A stretch of DNA of 64,000 nucleotides, from positions 1,375,973-1,439,972 of the forward strand of contig NZ_OW370567.1 in the NCBI RefSeq assembly GCF_936270435.1, given 5' to 3'. Numbering within the stretch: position 1 is the stretch's first letter; every line of letters starts with the position of its first letter. The position numbers and the translations under genes are program-made. Shown piece after piece: positions 17,207-25,767 of this stretch. The notes below the pieces were generated by a model. It worked only from the letters and a program-made list of their open reading frames with translations. It did not search any database and was not told where the DNA came from. Source of the DNA: Wolbachia endosymbiont of Oedothorax gibbosus. GTDB taxonomy: Bacteria > Pseudomonadota > Alphaproteobacteria > Rickettsiales > Anaplasmataceae.

Positions 17207-18553
17207 GGGAATGTTCAAAAAAGTGTGTCAAACCGCATTTTTAATTCAACTCAATTTTCAATCTACCAGGAAAGAAAATATCAAGTTGAGATATAGTTAA
17301 AGCCCAATTAGGTATAGCCATAATCCAATTTTGCTCTGCCTTTTTTATAGCACAATATACCTGTTTGTACAAGGCATTTGTACTAGTAAATGAGCCCTTA
17401 GTTTTAGTGAATTTTCTAATCTGTCTATGCAACCCCTCAATAGGATTGGTGGTATAAATCAGCTTTCTAACTGGCCCAGAATACTTAAAATAACCAGATA
17501 AATTTTCCCAATTATTTTGCCACGATTTTATAACCAAAGGATATTTTTCACCCCATTTTTCTTCCAGCTCAAGCAAATAATTCTCAGCGATTTCTTTACT
17601 TGAAGCACGATATATTTTCTTCAAATCGTTCATGAAAACTTTCACATCTTTGCTGGATACATATTTCAATGAATTCCTTATCTGATGCACTATACATAGC
17701 TGTACTTCTGCTTTAGGAAACACACTATTTATTGCTGCAGGAAAACTTTTTAGACCATCGACGCAGGCAATCAGAATATCCTCTACTCCTCTCTCTTTTA
17801 GGTCATTTAATACCCCTAACCAGAAGTTGGCTCCCTCACTTTCGGCTAAATAAAAGCCTAGTACCTCTTTTCTGCCATTTTGATCTACGCCTAATATATT
17901 ATACATGCATTTACTTACGCAATGCCCGTCCTCCTTAACTTTGAAAAACATGCCATCCATGAACACTATTGGGTACACAGACTGCAATGGGCGACTACGC
18001 CATTCGTTGATTACCGGTAGCAATTTGTCGGTAATACTTGATATCTCTGCCGCCGATATTTTGTGATCATAAATTTCCTCAACGTGTGACGCTATATCTC
18101 TATAACTCATACCACTGGCAAATGTGCTCAAGATCTTCGTTTCAAGCTCTGGATGTAAGTTTGTTTGCCTTTTTTTGACTATTTGCGGCTCAAAACTTCC
18201 TTCTCTATCCCTTGGCGTCAAAAGTTCAAATGAACCGGCACTTGTCCTTAAAGTCTTTCCATTTCTCCCATTTCTTCGATTATTTTCTTCGCTTTCAGCC
18301 AACAAGTGATTTTCTATTTCACCTTCCAAACTTGCCTCCAGCAGCTTTTTTATCAATGGTGTTAATACTCCGTCCCTTCCCGTCAGCGGCCTTCCTTCTC
18401 GTATAGACGACAGGATATTTGTTTCTAATTCTTTATAATCTACCAATCCAGTAGTTTTATTTGCTATTCTTTGATTCATATGTGAAACCTCCATTTTTTT
18501 TATATCAATTTATTACTTTTTTTTCGGTTTGACACACTTTTTTGAACATTCCC
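17207..18553 (-). mobile_element. IS256-family element, complete copy without target duplication
   Basis: The 1347-bp element is bounded by inverted repeats starting gggaatgttcaaaaaagtgt. It appears identical to the copy at 44107-45453. Its flanks (gactggct left, acgcaatt right) do not form the 8-bp duplication seen for that copy. The left flank is the recombinase gene and the right flank is the inside of another IS256, so this junction is a product of recombination or of deletion after insertion. Confidence 0.9.
17241..18494 (-). CDS. IS256-family (mutator-type) transposase
   Basis: This 417-residue transposase is intact. Visible family blocks are SFELLTPRDREGSFEPQIVK, the catalytic Asp in VYPIVFMDGMFFKVKEDG, the second in LIACVDGLKSFPAAINSVFP, AEVQLCIVHQIRNSLKYVS, and the Glu in TTNPIEGLHRQIRK. 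The start has upstream MEVSHMNQR; the second Met is an alternative. The translation is identical to the copy at 44141-45394. Confidence 0.92.
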   Translation of the reverse strand: MEVSHMNQRIANKTTGLVDYKELETNILSSIREGRPLTGRDGVLTPLIKKLLEASLEGEIENHLLAESEENNRRNGRNGKTLRTSAGSFELLTPRDREGSFEPQIVKKRQTNLHPELETKILSTFASGMSYRDIASHVEEIYDHKISAAEISSITDKLLPVINEWRSRPLQSVYPIVFMDGMFFKVKEDGHCVSKCMYNILGVDQNGRKEVLGFYLAESEGANFWLGVLNDLKERGVEDILIACVDGLKSFPAAINSVFPKAEVQLCIVHQIRNSLKYVSSKDVKVFMNDLKKIYRASSKEIAENYLLELEEKWGEKYPLVIKSWQNNWENLSGYFKYSGPVRKLIYTTNPIEGLHRQIRKFTKTKGSFTSTNALYKQVYCAIKKAEQNWIMAIPNWALTISQLDIFFPGRLKIELN

Positions 18554-19017
18554 ACGCAATTCTCTGAAATATGTATCTAGCAAAGATGTAAAGATTTTTA
18601 TGAGTGATTTAAAAAAAGTATATCAGGCTTCAAGTAGAGAAATAGCTGAAAATTATCTGCTTGAGTTGGAAGAAAAATGGGGAGAAAAATATCCACTAGT
18701 CATAAAATCCTGGCAGAATAATTGGGAAAACTTATCCGGCTATTTCAAGTATTCTGGCCCTGTCAGGAGGATAATTTATACCACCAATCCTATTGAGGGG
18801 CTGCATAGACAAATCAGAAAATTTACTAAAACTAAGGCCAGCACAAATGCCTTGTATAAACAGGTATATTGTGCTATAAAAAAGGCAGAGCAAAATTGGA
18901 CTATGGCTATACCCAATTGGGCTTTAACTATATCTCAACTTGATATCTTTTTTCCTGCTAGGTTGAAAATTGAGTTGAATTAAAAATGCGGTTTGACACA
19001 CTTTTTTGAACATTCCC
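18554..19017 (+). pseudogene. IS256 3' fragment, diverged copy
   Basis: Beginning exactly at the end of the complete IS256, the plus strand reads RNSLKYVSSKDVKIFMSDLK, then GEKYPLVIKSWQNNWENLSG and TNPIEGLHRQIRKFTKTKAS, and ends with the inverted repeat finishing at 19017 (cttttttgaacattccc). It is the last third of a diverged transposase (open from 18600 as 127 residues) lacking its 5' portion. It lies head to head with the intact neighbour. Confidence 0.9.
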
Positions 19018-19152
19018 AATTTTTATATACAATCACTGACATTTTTCCTTAAGTTGACGCCATTGCCTGAACGGATACAGTCTTTTTGCATGTAATTTTG
19101 TATTCTACAAAATTACAGAGATCTCAATATAGATTATTTCTTCATATTCTTT

Positions 19153-19926
19153 TTAGCTGCTGTATCTACCTATTGTTAGCAAAGATATCTCTTGTAATGT
19201 ATTTGGCCCACGTTGTAAAAGATTATTGCACATTTTATCATATACCTTCTTTGCAACCTTAACTATAGGAGGATCTTGCATACTTCTGTCTATTTCTTCC
19301 TCTAATCCTCATACTGTCATTTGTAACCCATCATCAATTCTCTTGCATATGTTCTTATATACCTGATCTAGAAAAGTTCTACCAATTTGTGAAGTATTTT
19401 CACATACATTTTCATATATCTTAGTTAGAAAATTTTTATCAACATCTATAGAAGCCGTATCAACTTTTTTTCTCATACGCACCACTCTGCTGCTAGGAAT
19501 ATCCTTAAGATTATATACCTTATTTAGAAAAACTGCACCAGCTTTTCGCTCTTCTGCTGTTTTCATTCTTTCTAATGCGGTTACTGCACCAGAACATATT
19601 CTGGTACTAGGTGTTGCCTGTATCAATATCTTGGTATATTCCTCTCTTTCCCATTCCGCTTTAGTATCATCTTTACGCTTTTCTTCAAGAAGGTCAAAGC
19701 ACGTTTTACCATCTGCATCTGTAATACCTAGATCTGCACCAAATGCTGTAAGGCTTAGTACTGTAAATCTTTTTCTACACTCAGACATTGGAGCATATTT
19801 TATAGCACAGTGAAGCAAGGTATCACCTTCTTCATTTTTCTCATTTATATCAAATAGATTAAGCAACAGCCCTCTCTCTAAACCGCTGTAGTTACCTATC
19901 TTTGCTGCACTAAATAGTCTCTGCAT
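19153..19926 (-). pseudogene. Ankyrin-type protein gene with an internal stop codon
   Basis: The N-terminal 110 residues show an ankyrin pair (GDTLLHCAIKYAPMSECRKR and LGITDADGKTCFDLLEEKRK). A helical region follows with a recurring unit: FLNKVYNLKDI, FLTKIYENVCENTSQIG, FLDQVYKNICKRIDDG, then VAKKVYDKMCNNLLQRGP. The frame meets TGA at 19309-19311 after GLQMTV, but the same frame continues open to TAA at 19153, and the fourth unit lies after that stop. So a 257-codon gene has gained a nonsense codon. The shortened 205-residue protein may still be made. The region 19018-19152 downstream has nothing recognisable. Confidence 0.7.
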
Positions 19927-20038
19927 TTAAACCCCATACTATAAAGCCTTATTCTAGCATATATTAAATTAAAATACAATAGGCTTTTTATATATTACAT
20001 ACAAGCTGTACCTGAAATAATATTGCGTAGGTATTTCG

Positions 20039-20629
20039 CTAAGGATATAATTGCTCTATTTTCCAATCGCTTCCCTCAACAAGAGTATATCTAAACCTAG
20101 TGTGTCTCCTATATTCACCTTCTTGCCAAAATTCAATTACTTTTGGGATTACGCAAAATCCCACCCAAAAATCAGGACGAGGAACTTGTATATTGTGAAA
20201 TTCTTTTTCCTTCAATTTTATAGCTTGCTCAAAATCTTGCCAATCTTTCAGAATGCTCGATTGTTTTGAGCACCATGCGCTAATTTGACTATCGCGCGCT
20301 CGAGAAGAGAAGTATTTGTCAGTTCTTTCATCGTTTAGAAGTTTAACATCTCCTTCAATTCGTACTTGCCTAGCAAATTCTATCCAGTGAAACACTAATG
20401 CAGCTTTAGGGTTCTCAGTCAATTCTTTCCCTTTTTTACTGTTTACGTTAGTGAAAAACACAAAACCCTTTTCGCTATATTCCTTTAGTAATACTACTCT
20501 TGCAGATGGAATACAGTCTTTGCTACACGTTGCTAGTGTCATTGCCGTTGGCTCTTTACACGAAACTGCTTTGTACCACTTTGAAAACAAATCAAAAGGA
20601 TCTTTTTCAGGTAAAAATGTCATATTCAA
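20039..20629 (-). CDS. pdxH: Pyridoxamine 5'-phosphate oxidase
   Basis: This 196-residue FMN enzyme oxidises pyridoxine or pyridoxamine 5'-phosphate to pyridoxal phosphate. Motifs: PFDLFSKWYKAVSCKEPTAM, the FMN-binding IPSARVVLLKEYSEKGFVFF and NSKKGKELTENPKAALVFHW, RQVRIEGDVKLL, and the C-terminal RPDFWVGFCVIPKVIEFWQ with RRHTRFRY. Length is slightly short but complete. It follows mutM with a 9-base gap and is likely co-transcribed with it. Confidence 0.93.
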   Translation of the reverse strand: MNMTFLPEKDPFDLFSKWYKAVSCKEPTAMTLATCSKDCIPSARVVLLKEYSEKGFVFFTNVNSKKGKELTENPKAALVFHWIEFARQVRIEGDVKLLNDERTDKYFSSRARDSQISAWCSKQSSILKDWQDFEQAIKLKEKEFHNIQVPRPDFWVGFCVIPKVIEFWQEGEYRRHTRFRYTLVEGSDWKIEQLYP

Positions 20630-20638
20630 AAATAAAAC

Positions 20639-21445
20639 TTAACTCTGGCATGCATTGCAAAAATAAGTGCTACGGCCATTTTGTCGTATAAGTGTTATGA
20701 TATTGTTGCAGATCTTGCAAGGTTTTTGAACTTTACCATATACGTAAAAGTTATTTTGAAAGTATCCAGCAGATCCAGATGGCTGTGCATAATCTTTCAG
20801 TGTTGAACCACCTGCAGCAATTGCATCACTCAGAGTATTTTTTATTTCAGCAGCAAGTTTTTCGCACTCTTTATGCGTCAAATCCTGTGCTGGCCTAAGT
20901 GGTGATATGCGAGCTCTAAACAAGCTCTCAGAAGCATATATGTTGCCTACGCCAACTATTAATTTATTGTCCATTAATGCTGATTTGATATTCACTTTTT
21001 TGTTTTTCAGCAACTCCTGTAAATAGTCTCCACTGAATTCATCCGTGAGGGGCTCTATTCCGAAATCGCTAAAAAAATCCGTTTCTTGTTCTTTGCTTAA
21101 AATAATAACTAATCCAAATCTTCTTGGATCATTAAAGATTATTGAAGTATTGTCAGAAAATAAAAATACCACGTGATCGTGCTTATTCCACACTTGAGCA
21201 TATATAAGCTTTCCGCTCATGCCAAGATGTATGATGACAGCCATACTATCATCTGTATTCCAGATTATATACTTACCTCTACGCTTGATATCGTTTATAA
21301 CTTTGCCCTTTAGCAAATCATCAATATTTTTTGTTATTGGTACACGTAAATTCCAATTATTTACTGTAACACTGCTTATTTGCTTGTTTTTAATTTTATC
21401 AAGCAAAAAATTAGATATGACTTCCACTTCCGGTAGTTCTGGCAT
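20639..21445 (-). CDS. mutM: Formamidopyrimidine-DNA glycosylase
   Basis: This base-excision repair enzyme (268 residues) removes oxidised purines such as 8-oxoguanine. The N-terminal PELPEVEVI supplies the catalytic Pro2 and Glu3. The helix-two-turn-helix Lys/Asn segment is in LMDNKLIVGVGNIYASESLF. The C-terminal zinc finger is CKICNNIITLI...TYFCNACQ. The DYAQPSGSAGYFQNNFYVYG strand is also typical. It overlaps the upstream 47-residue ORF by 35 bases and precedes pdxH. Confidence 0.95.
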   Translation of the reverse strand: MPELPEVEVISNFLLDKIKNKQISSVTVNNWNLRVPITKNIDDLLKGKVINDIKRRGKYIIWNTDDSMAVIIHLGMSGKLIYAQVWNKHDHVVFLFSDNTSIIFNDPRRFGLVIILSKEQETDFFSDFGIEPLTDEFSGDYLQELLKNKKVNIKSALMDNKLIVGVGNIYASESLFRARISPLRPAQDLTHKECEKLAAEIKNTLSDAIAAGGSTLKDYAQPSGSAGYFQNNFYVYGKVQKPCKICNNIITLIRQNGRSTYFCNACQS

Positions 21446-21554
21446 CTTGTCTACTCTGTTGCTGTTTTTTTCTTTTTACAATATTTTGCTTTAAAGCTTT
21501 TGCTAATCTTTTTCTCTCTTCTTCTTTTTCCTTATTCCTTTTTGTGTTATTCAT
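21411..21554 (-). CDS. Small basic Lys/Arg-rich protein overlapping mutM
   Basis: A 47-codon frame starts ATG at 21554 and ends TAA at 21411. It reads MNNTKRNKEKEEERKRLAKA, then LKQNIVKRKKQQQ and ends TGSGSHI. It overlaps the mutM start by 35 bases in another frame, an arrangement suggesting translational coupling. The composition (amphipathic, mixed-charge helix) could be a real small protein. No family is recognised. Confidence 0.5.
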   Translation of the reverse strand: MNNTKRNKEKEEERKRLAKALKQNIVKRKKQQQSRQDARTTGSGSHI

Positions 21555-21573
21555 TATCATAATATATAAGACT

Positions 21574-21646
21574 GCCGTTGTAGCTCAGGTGGTAGAGTAC
21601 GTCATTGGTAATGACGAGGTCCCAAGTTCGAATCTTGGTAACGGCA
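21574..21646 (+). tRNA. tRNA-Thr (anticodon GGT)
   Basis: The 73-base cloverleaf has acceptor strand gccgttg pairing with taacggc, D-arm gctcaggtggtagagt, anticodon stem cgtca/tgacg around the loop ttggtaa (anticodon GGT), T-arm with ggttcgaatc-like aagttcgaatctt, and discriminator A. CCA is not encoded. It lies upstream of and divergent from the mutM operon. Confidence 0.93.
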
Positions 21647-21762
21647 CACTGATTATACTTACAATATCGCATGCCGCGTAAAGAAAACGTAACCTTTCAC
21701 TGATTTTCGCTTAATTCTTTAATCTCACTAATGGAAAAACATACTGTAATTGCTATTGAATG

Positions 21763-21781
21763 ATGGAGAGACATACTCCAT
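21763..21781. other. Short hairpin upstream of the IS110 transposase
   Basis: atggag (21763-21768) and ctccat (21776-21781) form a 6-bp stem with a 7-base loop. It lies in the 5' non-coding end of the IS110-type element and could be part of an IS110 guide (bridge) RNA or its end. That is an inference from position only. Confidence 0.3.
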
Positions 21782-21852
21782 TATTTTGGCACGAAGTAAC
21801 GAATTCAGTAGAATAAGTTCTTCAAAAATAATTTAAACTTTTACAGTAGGTC

Positions 21853-22863
21853 ATGAAATATTATAGCGGATTAGATGTCTCACTCAAAGAAACTTTTATT
21901 AGTATCGTTGATGAGAAAGGAAAAGTTGTTAAAGAAGAAGTTGTTGCAAGCGAAAGTGGCGCAATAGCTAAATGTCTACTTGGCCAAGACAAAAAATATG
22001 AAGCCATAGGAATAGAAAGTGGACAGTTGTCAATATCAATGTGCAAAGAACTAAGGAGTTTTGGATTGCCAGTAATTTGTGTGGATGCAAGGCATATGGC
22101 AGCAGCGTTGTCTGCAAGAATCAATAAGAATGATAAAAATGACGCAAGAGGTATAGCACAAATGATGAGAGTTGGGCTATTTAAAGAGGTATTAGTAAAG
22201 TCAGATGAAGCTTGTCAGATTAAAATAATGCTTGGAAGCAGAAGACAATTAACACGTAGCAGAGAGAAAATTGAGGGAACAATAAGAGGATTATTAAAAA
22301 TATACGGGATAAAAATTGATCAGCGTGCCAGATCTACAAGTTTCGTTTTAAAAGTGCAAGAAATAATTAATGAGCTAGATGAAATTAGCAAGAACTCAAT
22401 TGAAGTATTAGTACATAGCTTAGAAACAATAGAAGAATCGATAAGAAAACTTGACAAAATGCTCTCAGAGCAAGGTAAAAAAGATGAGGATTGTAAATTA
22501 TTAACTACTGTTCCAGGAGTTGGTATTATAGTAGCAATGACATACAAAGCTGCAATAGATGATGCATATAGGTTTGAAACATCTTATGCAGTTGGAGCCT
22601 ATATGGGATTGAGCCCAAGACAGTACGCTTCTGGAGAGATTGATCGGCATGGAAGTATATCAAAAATGGGACCAGTAGAATGTAGGAATGTGTTGTACGA
22701 AGCAGCACAAGTCTTACTGGTAAAATGTAAAAGGAAATTTAAATTGAGAAGCTGGGTTGCAAAAAAGAAGGGTATGAAGAAAGCAATTGTTGCCGTAGCG
22801 CGGAAGTTGTCTGTAATTATGCATAGGATATTGGTTAGTAAAACAGAATTTTGTTATCAATAA
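21853..22863 (+). CDS. IS110-family transposase
   Basis: This 336-residue DEDD-type transposase has the RuvC-like acidic residues in GLDVSLKETFISIV, AIGIESG and KNDKNDARGIAQMM. The C-terminal transposase-20 domain has LLTTVPGVGIIVAMTYKA, then YMGLSPRQYASGEIDRHGSI with the candidate nucleophilic Ser, and MGPVECRNVLYEAA. It is full length and uninterrupted. IS110 elements lack classical inverted repeats and produce a guide RNA from a non-coding end, so the exact element borders could not be set by eye. Confidence 0.92.
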   Translation: MKYYSGLDVSLKETFISIVDEKGKVVKEEVVASESGAIAKCLLGQDKKYEAIGIESGQLSISMCKELRSFGLPVICVDARHMAAALSARINKNDKNDARGIAQMMRVGLFKEVLVKSDEACQIKIMLGSRRQLTRSREKIEGTIRGLLKIYGIKIDQRARSTSFVLKVQEIINELDEISKNSIEVLVHSLETIEESIRKLDKMLSEQGKKDEDCKLLTTVPGVGIIVAMTYKAAIDDAYRFETSYAVGAYMGLSPRQYASGEIDRHGSISKMGPVECRNVLYEAAQVLLVKCKRKFKLRSWVAKKKGMKKAIVAVARKLSVIMHRILVSKTEFCYQ

Positions 22864-23115
22864 ATGCAAAAAGTAGATAATTTGATGTAAAGTAAAGATA
22901 GCAATGCCGATGGAAGGGATAAGCAAGATCCTAGGTTGAAGCATAGACTTCGTAAGACACATGTTGCCGTCCACTTCCGCCTAACAAGTATAGTGCGGCT
23001 TGGCTAAAATACAAATTAGCCATATCAGACCGCGGAGAGAACCATGGAAGCATGCTATTTTAACTTATATTAAGACTATGGAGGGAAAGAATGATACCTT
23101 AGTTTTTATAATCTT
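22864..23115 (+). other. IS110 3' non-coding end (candidate guide RNA region)
   Basis: No credible coding region is present between the transposase stop and the hairpin at 23116. The stretch contains several short self-complementary segments, for example ggcttggctaaa/ttagcc around 22997-23022. In IS1111-type members the guide RNA lies downstream of the transposase, in IS110-type members upstream; the relevant side is undecided here. Confidence 0.3.
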
Positions 23116-23173
23116 AATGAATATGTGGATAAATACTTTAAATGTGTGTGGCGTATTTATCCACATATTCATT
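23116..23173. repeat. Perfect 21-bp inverted repeat with two DnaA-box sequences
   Basis: Arms 23116-23136 and 23153-23173 are exact reverse complements separated by 16 bases. Each arm contains TTATCCACA (or its complement TGTGGATAA), the consensus DnaA-box 9-mer. The rest of the spacer from 23174 to 23317 holds no gene. Confidence 0.8.
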
Positions 23174-23317
23174 GGCTGCATAATTTAAAAGGGATTAATT
23201 AGAAATTTAGTGCTGGTGTTTTTATTGCCAATAAAACCCCTTTTGATTGAATAAGATAATACGATAGTAAATAAAAGGTTGTATCAGACCTGAGTTTTAC
23301 ATCAAAAAATATTTTTC

Positions 23318-24454
23318 ATGATACAAAAAATTATTATTGACTTTCATGCAATTAGAGAACCTATGAGCAAAGATGGTAAAGTGATAGGAGATGCTCATTA
23401 TCTAGAAAGAGTACAGGAGTTTGTCGATGCTAACTTAGTACAAGAACTGATTTATGAAAATTTGAAGAAAGAAGAACATACATATCAAAATCTTCAAGAC
23501 ATTCAGAGACAGTTATCTGAAGAAAAGCCACCACAATTACCTCCTAAATCTGAAAACTCAAATGTGGATGCTAAACCACTATTACCTCTTAAAAAAAGGA
23601 AGTTAAACAAAGTACATACTGATAGTGGTGTAGCTGTCAATGGTAAAAATAAAGAACAAGTATACACTAAAAACATCTCCTTAAGGGAGCAACATGAAGC
23701 AGATCATCGTTACTATATCCCACTAGATCTAAAAACTGATATGCAAAAACTGCACAGCTCTCTTCAAGAAGATCATTTTTCCAAAAAAGCAATATATGTT
23801 ATTTGTAGTTTATTTAAAGAGAAAGTAATTAGGGCAATAAGAGAACGAGGCGATGAAGTACCTGAAAATAGTGAAAATGAATTTACTATTGAATCAACTG
23901 ATCATTATGGAGATTATAGCAAAATAACTGTTGACTCTCTAACTCAAATCATGGCTCAGGTTCAGAAAAAAAAGAAAGAAATCAAAGATCTTGCTAGCAA
24001 TTATAAAGGAGAAGATAACCAGCTAAGGCAAGAAATATCAGAGTTATTAAACGTTAATCTGCAAAAGACGGATATAAACTCAAATTACGCAACCAGAAAC
24101 CCGTCTGAAAGGCAACAAGCAGCATCATCTCCTAGAAGGTATATAAAAGTTACACAAGATAAAAATACAGGAAATAATACTTCTGAAAGAGATAAAAGAG
24201 AAAAAGGTAAAAAAACTGATTTAAGAAGTAAAATATTGCGTTATGTACCATGGAGAACAGCAAAAAAAGGAGTTGAGGAAAAAGGCAAACTAATACAGAG
24301 CTTTGACAATCCTGTCTATTCTCATGGTATAGAGTTAAATGGTGATAAAAAAGAGGTTAGTAGTGCAAAACAGCCAGTTGAGGGTAGTAAAGTCGAAGCT
24401 GAGTTGAAAAGAAGAGCAAGTGCAGAAAGTCAAAAGCAAAGTGCTGAGCGGTAG
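23318..24454 (+). CDS. Wolbachia hypothetical hydrophilic protein
   Basis: This 378-residue protein is not one I recognise. It has no signal peptide or membrane segment. Residues 1-60 look helical (DAHYLERVQEFVDANLVQEL). A proline-rich segment follows near 72-78 (EEKPPQLPPKSE), then a central folded-looking part (DLKTDMQKLHSSLQEDHFSK, KAIYVICSLFKEKVIRAIRE). The Lys/Ser-rich C-terminal third contains KILRYVPWRTAKKG and an end rich in E, K, R and S. The PPxLPPK-like stretch resembles SH3-binding sequences, so a host-interaction role is conceivable but unproven. It lies between the IS110 element and a duplicated segment. Confidence 0.6.
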   Translation: MIQKIIIDFHAIREPMSKDGKVIGDAHYLERVQEFVDANLVQELIYENLKKEEHTYQNLQDIQRQLSEEKPPQLPPKSENSNVDAKPLLPLKKRKLNKVHTDSGVAVNGKNKEQVYTKNISLREQHEADHRYYIPLDLKTDMQKLHSSLQEDHFSKKAIYVICSLFKEKVIRAIRERGDEVPENSENEFTIESTDHYGDYSKITVDSLTQIMAQVQKKKKEIKDLASNYKGEDNQLRQEISELLNVNLQKTDINSNYATRNPSERQQAASSPRRYIKVTQDKNTGNNTSERDKREKGKKTDLRSKILRYVPWRTAKKGVEEKGKLIQSFDNPVYSHGIELNGDKKEVSSAKQPVEGSKVEAELKRRASAESQKQSAER

Positions 24455-25116
24455 ACAAACTGGTATAGGTAGGTAAATCCATGTTAAAGAAAGCTCTTAA
24501 TGAGAGAAAGCTAACCGCACTGACAGAAAAGATCTATTTTTGCTATAAATTTACCATGAGTTTTTCTAATTACTCTCAAACAAATTATCTTTAATTTAGC
24601 AACATATATCACTAATAACTTAAATAATCAATCACTTCCAGAACCAAAAGGTAGCTCCGTGAGAACAATTTTTCTTGGAATGGGTAGGTCTAGAGTTAAG
24701 GTCTTGGATATTTTTGAGCACCTTTAGTAAGTAAGCGTTTCCTCCATTTTCAAGTTTGAGGTTTAGAAAGTTTTTACTATTTGTATTGCTCTGCCTCTGG
24801 TGCTCTCTCCTTTGATGGTAATTTTTATATCATTACACTCCAAATATAATATATTGCAAATGTTATGCCAAAGAGTATAATAAAATCTATATCAAATACT
24901 TTATAAGAAAAAGTGGTGGTAGAGGCAAAATTAAACACTAATAAGAAGATGCTAGAGTTTGAAAAAGCAGCAAGAATATTATTGAAAGGTTAAATGGAGT
25001 GTGATATAATATATAGCGTAAAAATTTAAGTAATCTTATTGACATCTTTACATTAATAGTTCTTAAATGTTTAGTACTGTAGAATTAAATTATTAAGTTT
25101 TATGAGTGGAGTAAAA
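24455..25116. other. Non-coding upstream region, part of a long duplication
   Basis: No gene is seen in 24455-25101. From about 24676 onward it is essentially identical to the region from about 48887. It contains a candidate promoter region close to the gene start (AT-rich, with 'ttgacatctttacatt' at about 25039). Before 24676 the two copies diverge progressively. Confidence 0.5.
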
Positions 25117-25667
25117 ATGGTAGAAAGCTTTCCAGGCAACAACAAAGACAGTAATTTAATTGAGGGGGCAAAAACGATGGAAAATTTTTTAAATAATAAC
25201 GAAAACGGTAGCTCAATCTTCCAAGGAAAAATCAGGGAGCAAGATTTCTCTGCGGAGCAGAAGTTAAATGAACTGAAAGCAGCCATAGAGAAGCTTGACA
25301 GACAAGATTTGCTCAGAAGGCTCGAGTGTGAGCGTCAGGCCTCTAGTTGTGTCGATGAAATATCATCTCAAGCAGAGCTACATATCGGAGAAGGAGATGA
25401 TGAGGATTACTTCAATGGTGAAAGAGAAAGAGTACTAGGAGATTTCTGGAATTTCTTTGAATCTCTCTTCAACCTCTTTGAAGTAGATGTAGATGATCCG
25501 AAAATCTACCAAATGCTCAAGGAGAAGAAAGAAAAAAACCTGATTGCTGCGATAATTAAGTTTTTGCGTGATAAGCTTAAGGAGTTAATTAAGAAGATTT
25601 TTGCACGCGATTTAAGTTTCGATCAGAGGTTGGACAAAGAGATAAAAGAATTGCAGGAAAAATTAAA
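24676..25667 (+). repeat. Duplicated ~1-kb segment, copy 1 (partner 48887-49878)
   Basis: The segment matches 48887-49878 at a constant offset of 24211 bases with no difference noticed by eye. It covers about 430 bases of upstream DNA and the first ~190 codons of the gene that starts at 25117 or 49328. Similarity weakens after 25667, where the coding sequences diverge (aattaaacag versus aattaggcag). Confidence 0.85.
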
Positions 25668-25767
25668 CAGTGGTGAGTTATCAGAAGAAGAGTTTGCAAG
25701 GGCGTTAGAGAGGCTCAAAGCTCTACAAAATCTAACGCCTACGACAATGTTACAAAAAATAATATAG
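25117..25767 (+). CDS. Truncated paralogue of the 507-residue protein at 49328
   Basis: It shares with the 49328 protein the N-terminal MVESFPGNNKDSNLIEGAKT, the acidic EGDDEDYFNGERERVLGDFW, a short FWNFFESLFNLFEVDVDD segment and the helical RDKLKELIKKIFARDLSFDQ. After EEFARALERLKALQNL it ends with the unrelated TPTTMLQKII, about 216 residues in all. The hydrophobic segment and Pro/Lys-rich tail of the longer protein are missing. The ATG at 25117 is preferred because GTGGAG lies 5 bases upstream; the ATG at 25102 lacks a ribosome binding site. It may be a 3'-truncated, non-functional copy. Confidence 0.6.
   Translation: MVESFPGNNKDSNLIEGAKTMENFLNNNENGSSIFQGKIREQDFSAEQKLNELKAAIEKLDRQDLLRRLECERQASSCVDEISSQAELHIGEGDDEDYFNGERERVLGDFWNFFESLFNLFEVDVDDPKIYQMLKEKKEKNLIAAIIKFLRDKLKELIKKIFARDLSFDQRLDKEIKELQEKLNSGELSEEEFARALERLKALQNLTPTTMLQKII

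Noticed and set aside
23000..23188. 62-codon ORF running across the perfect hairpin
   Set aside because: It reads through both arms of an inverted repeat, so its residues are set by the palindrome; no coding signal.
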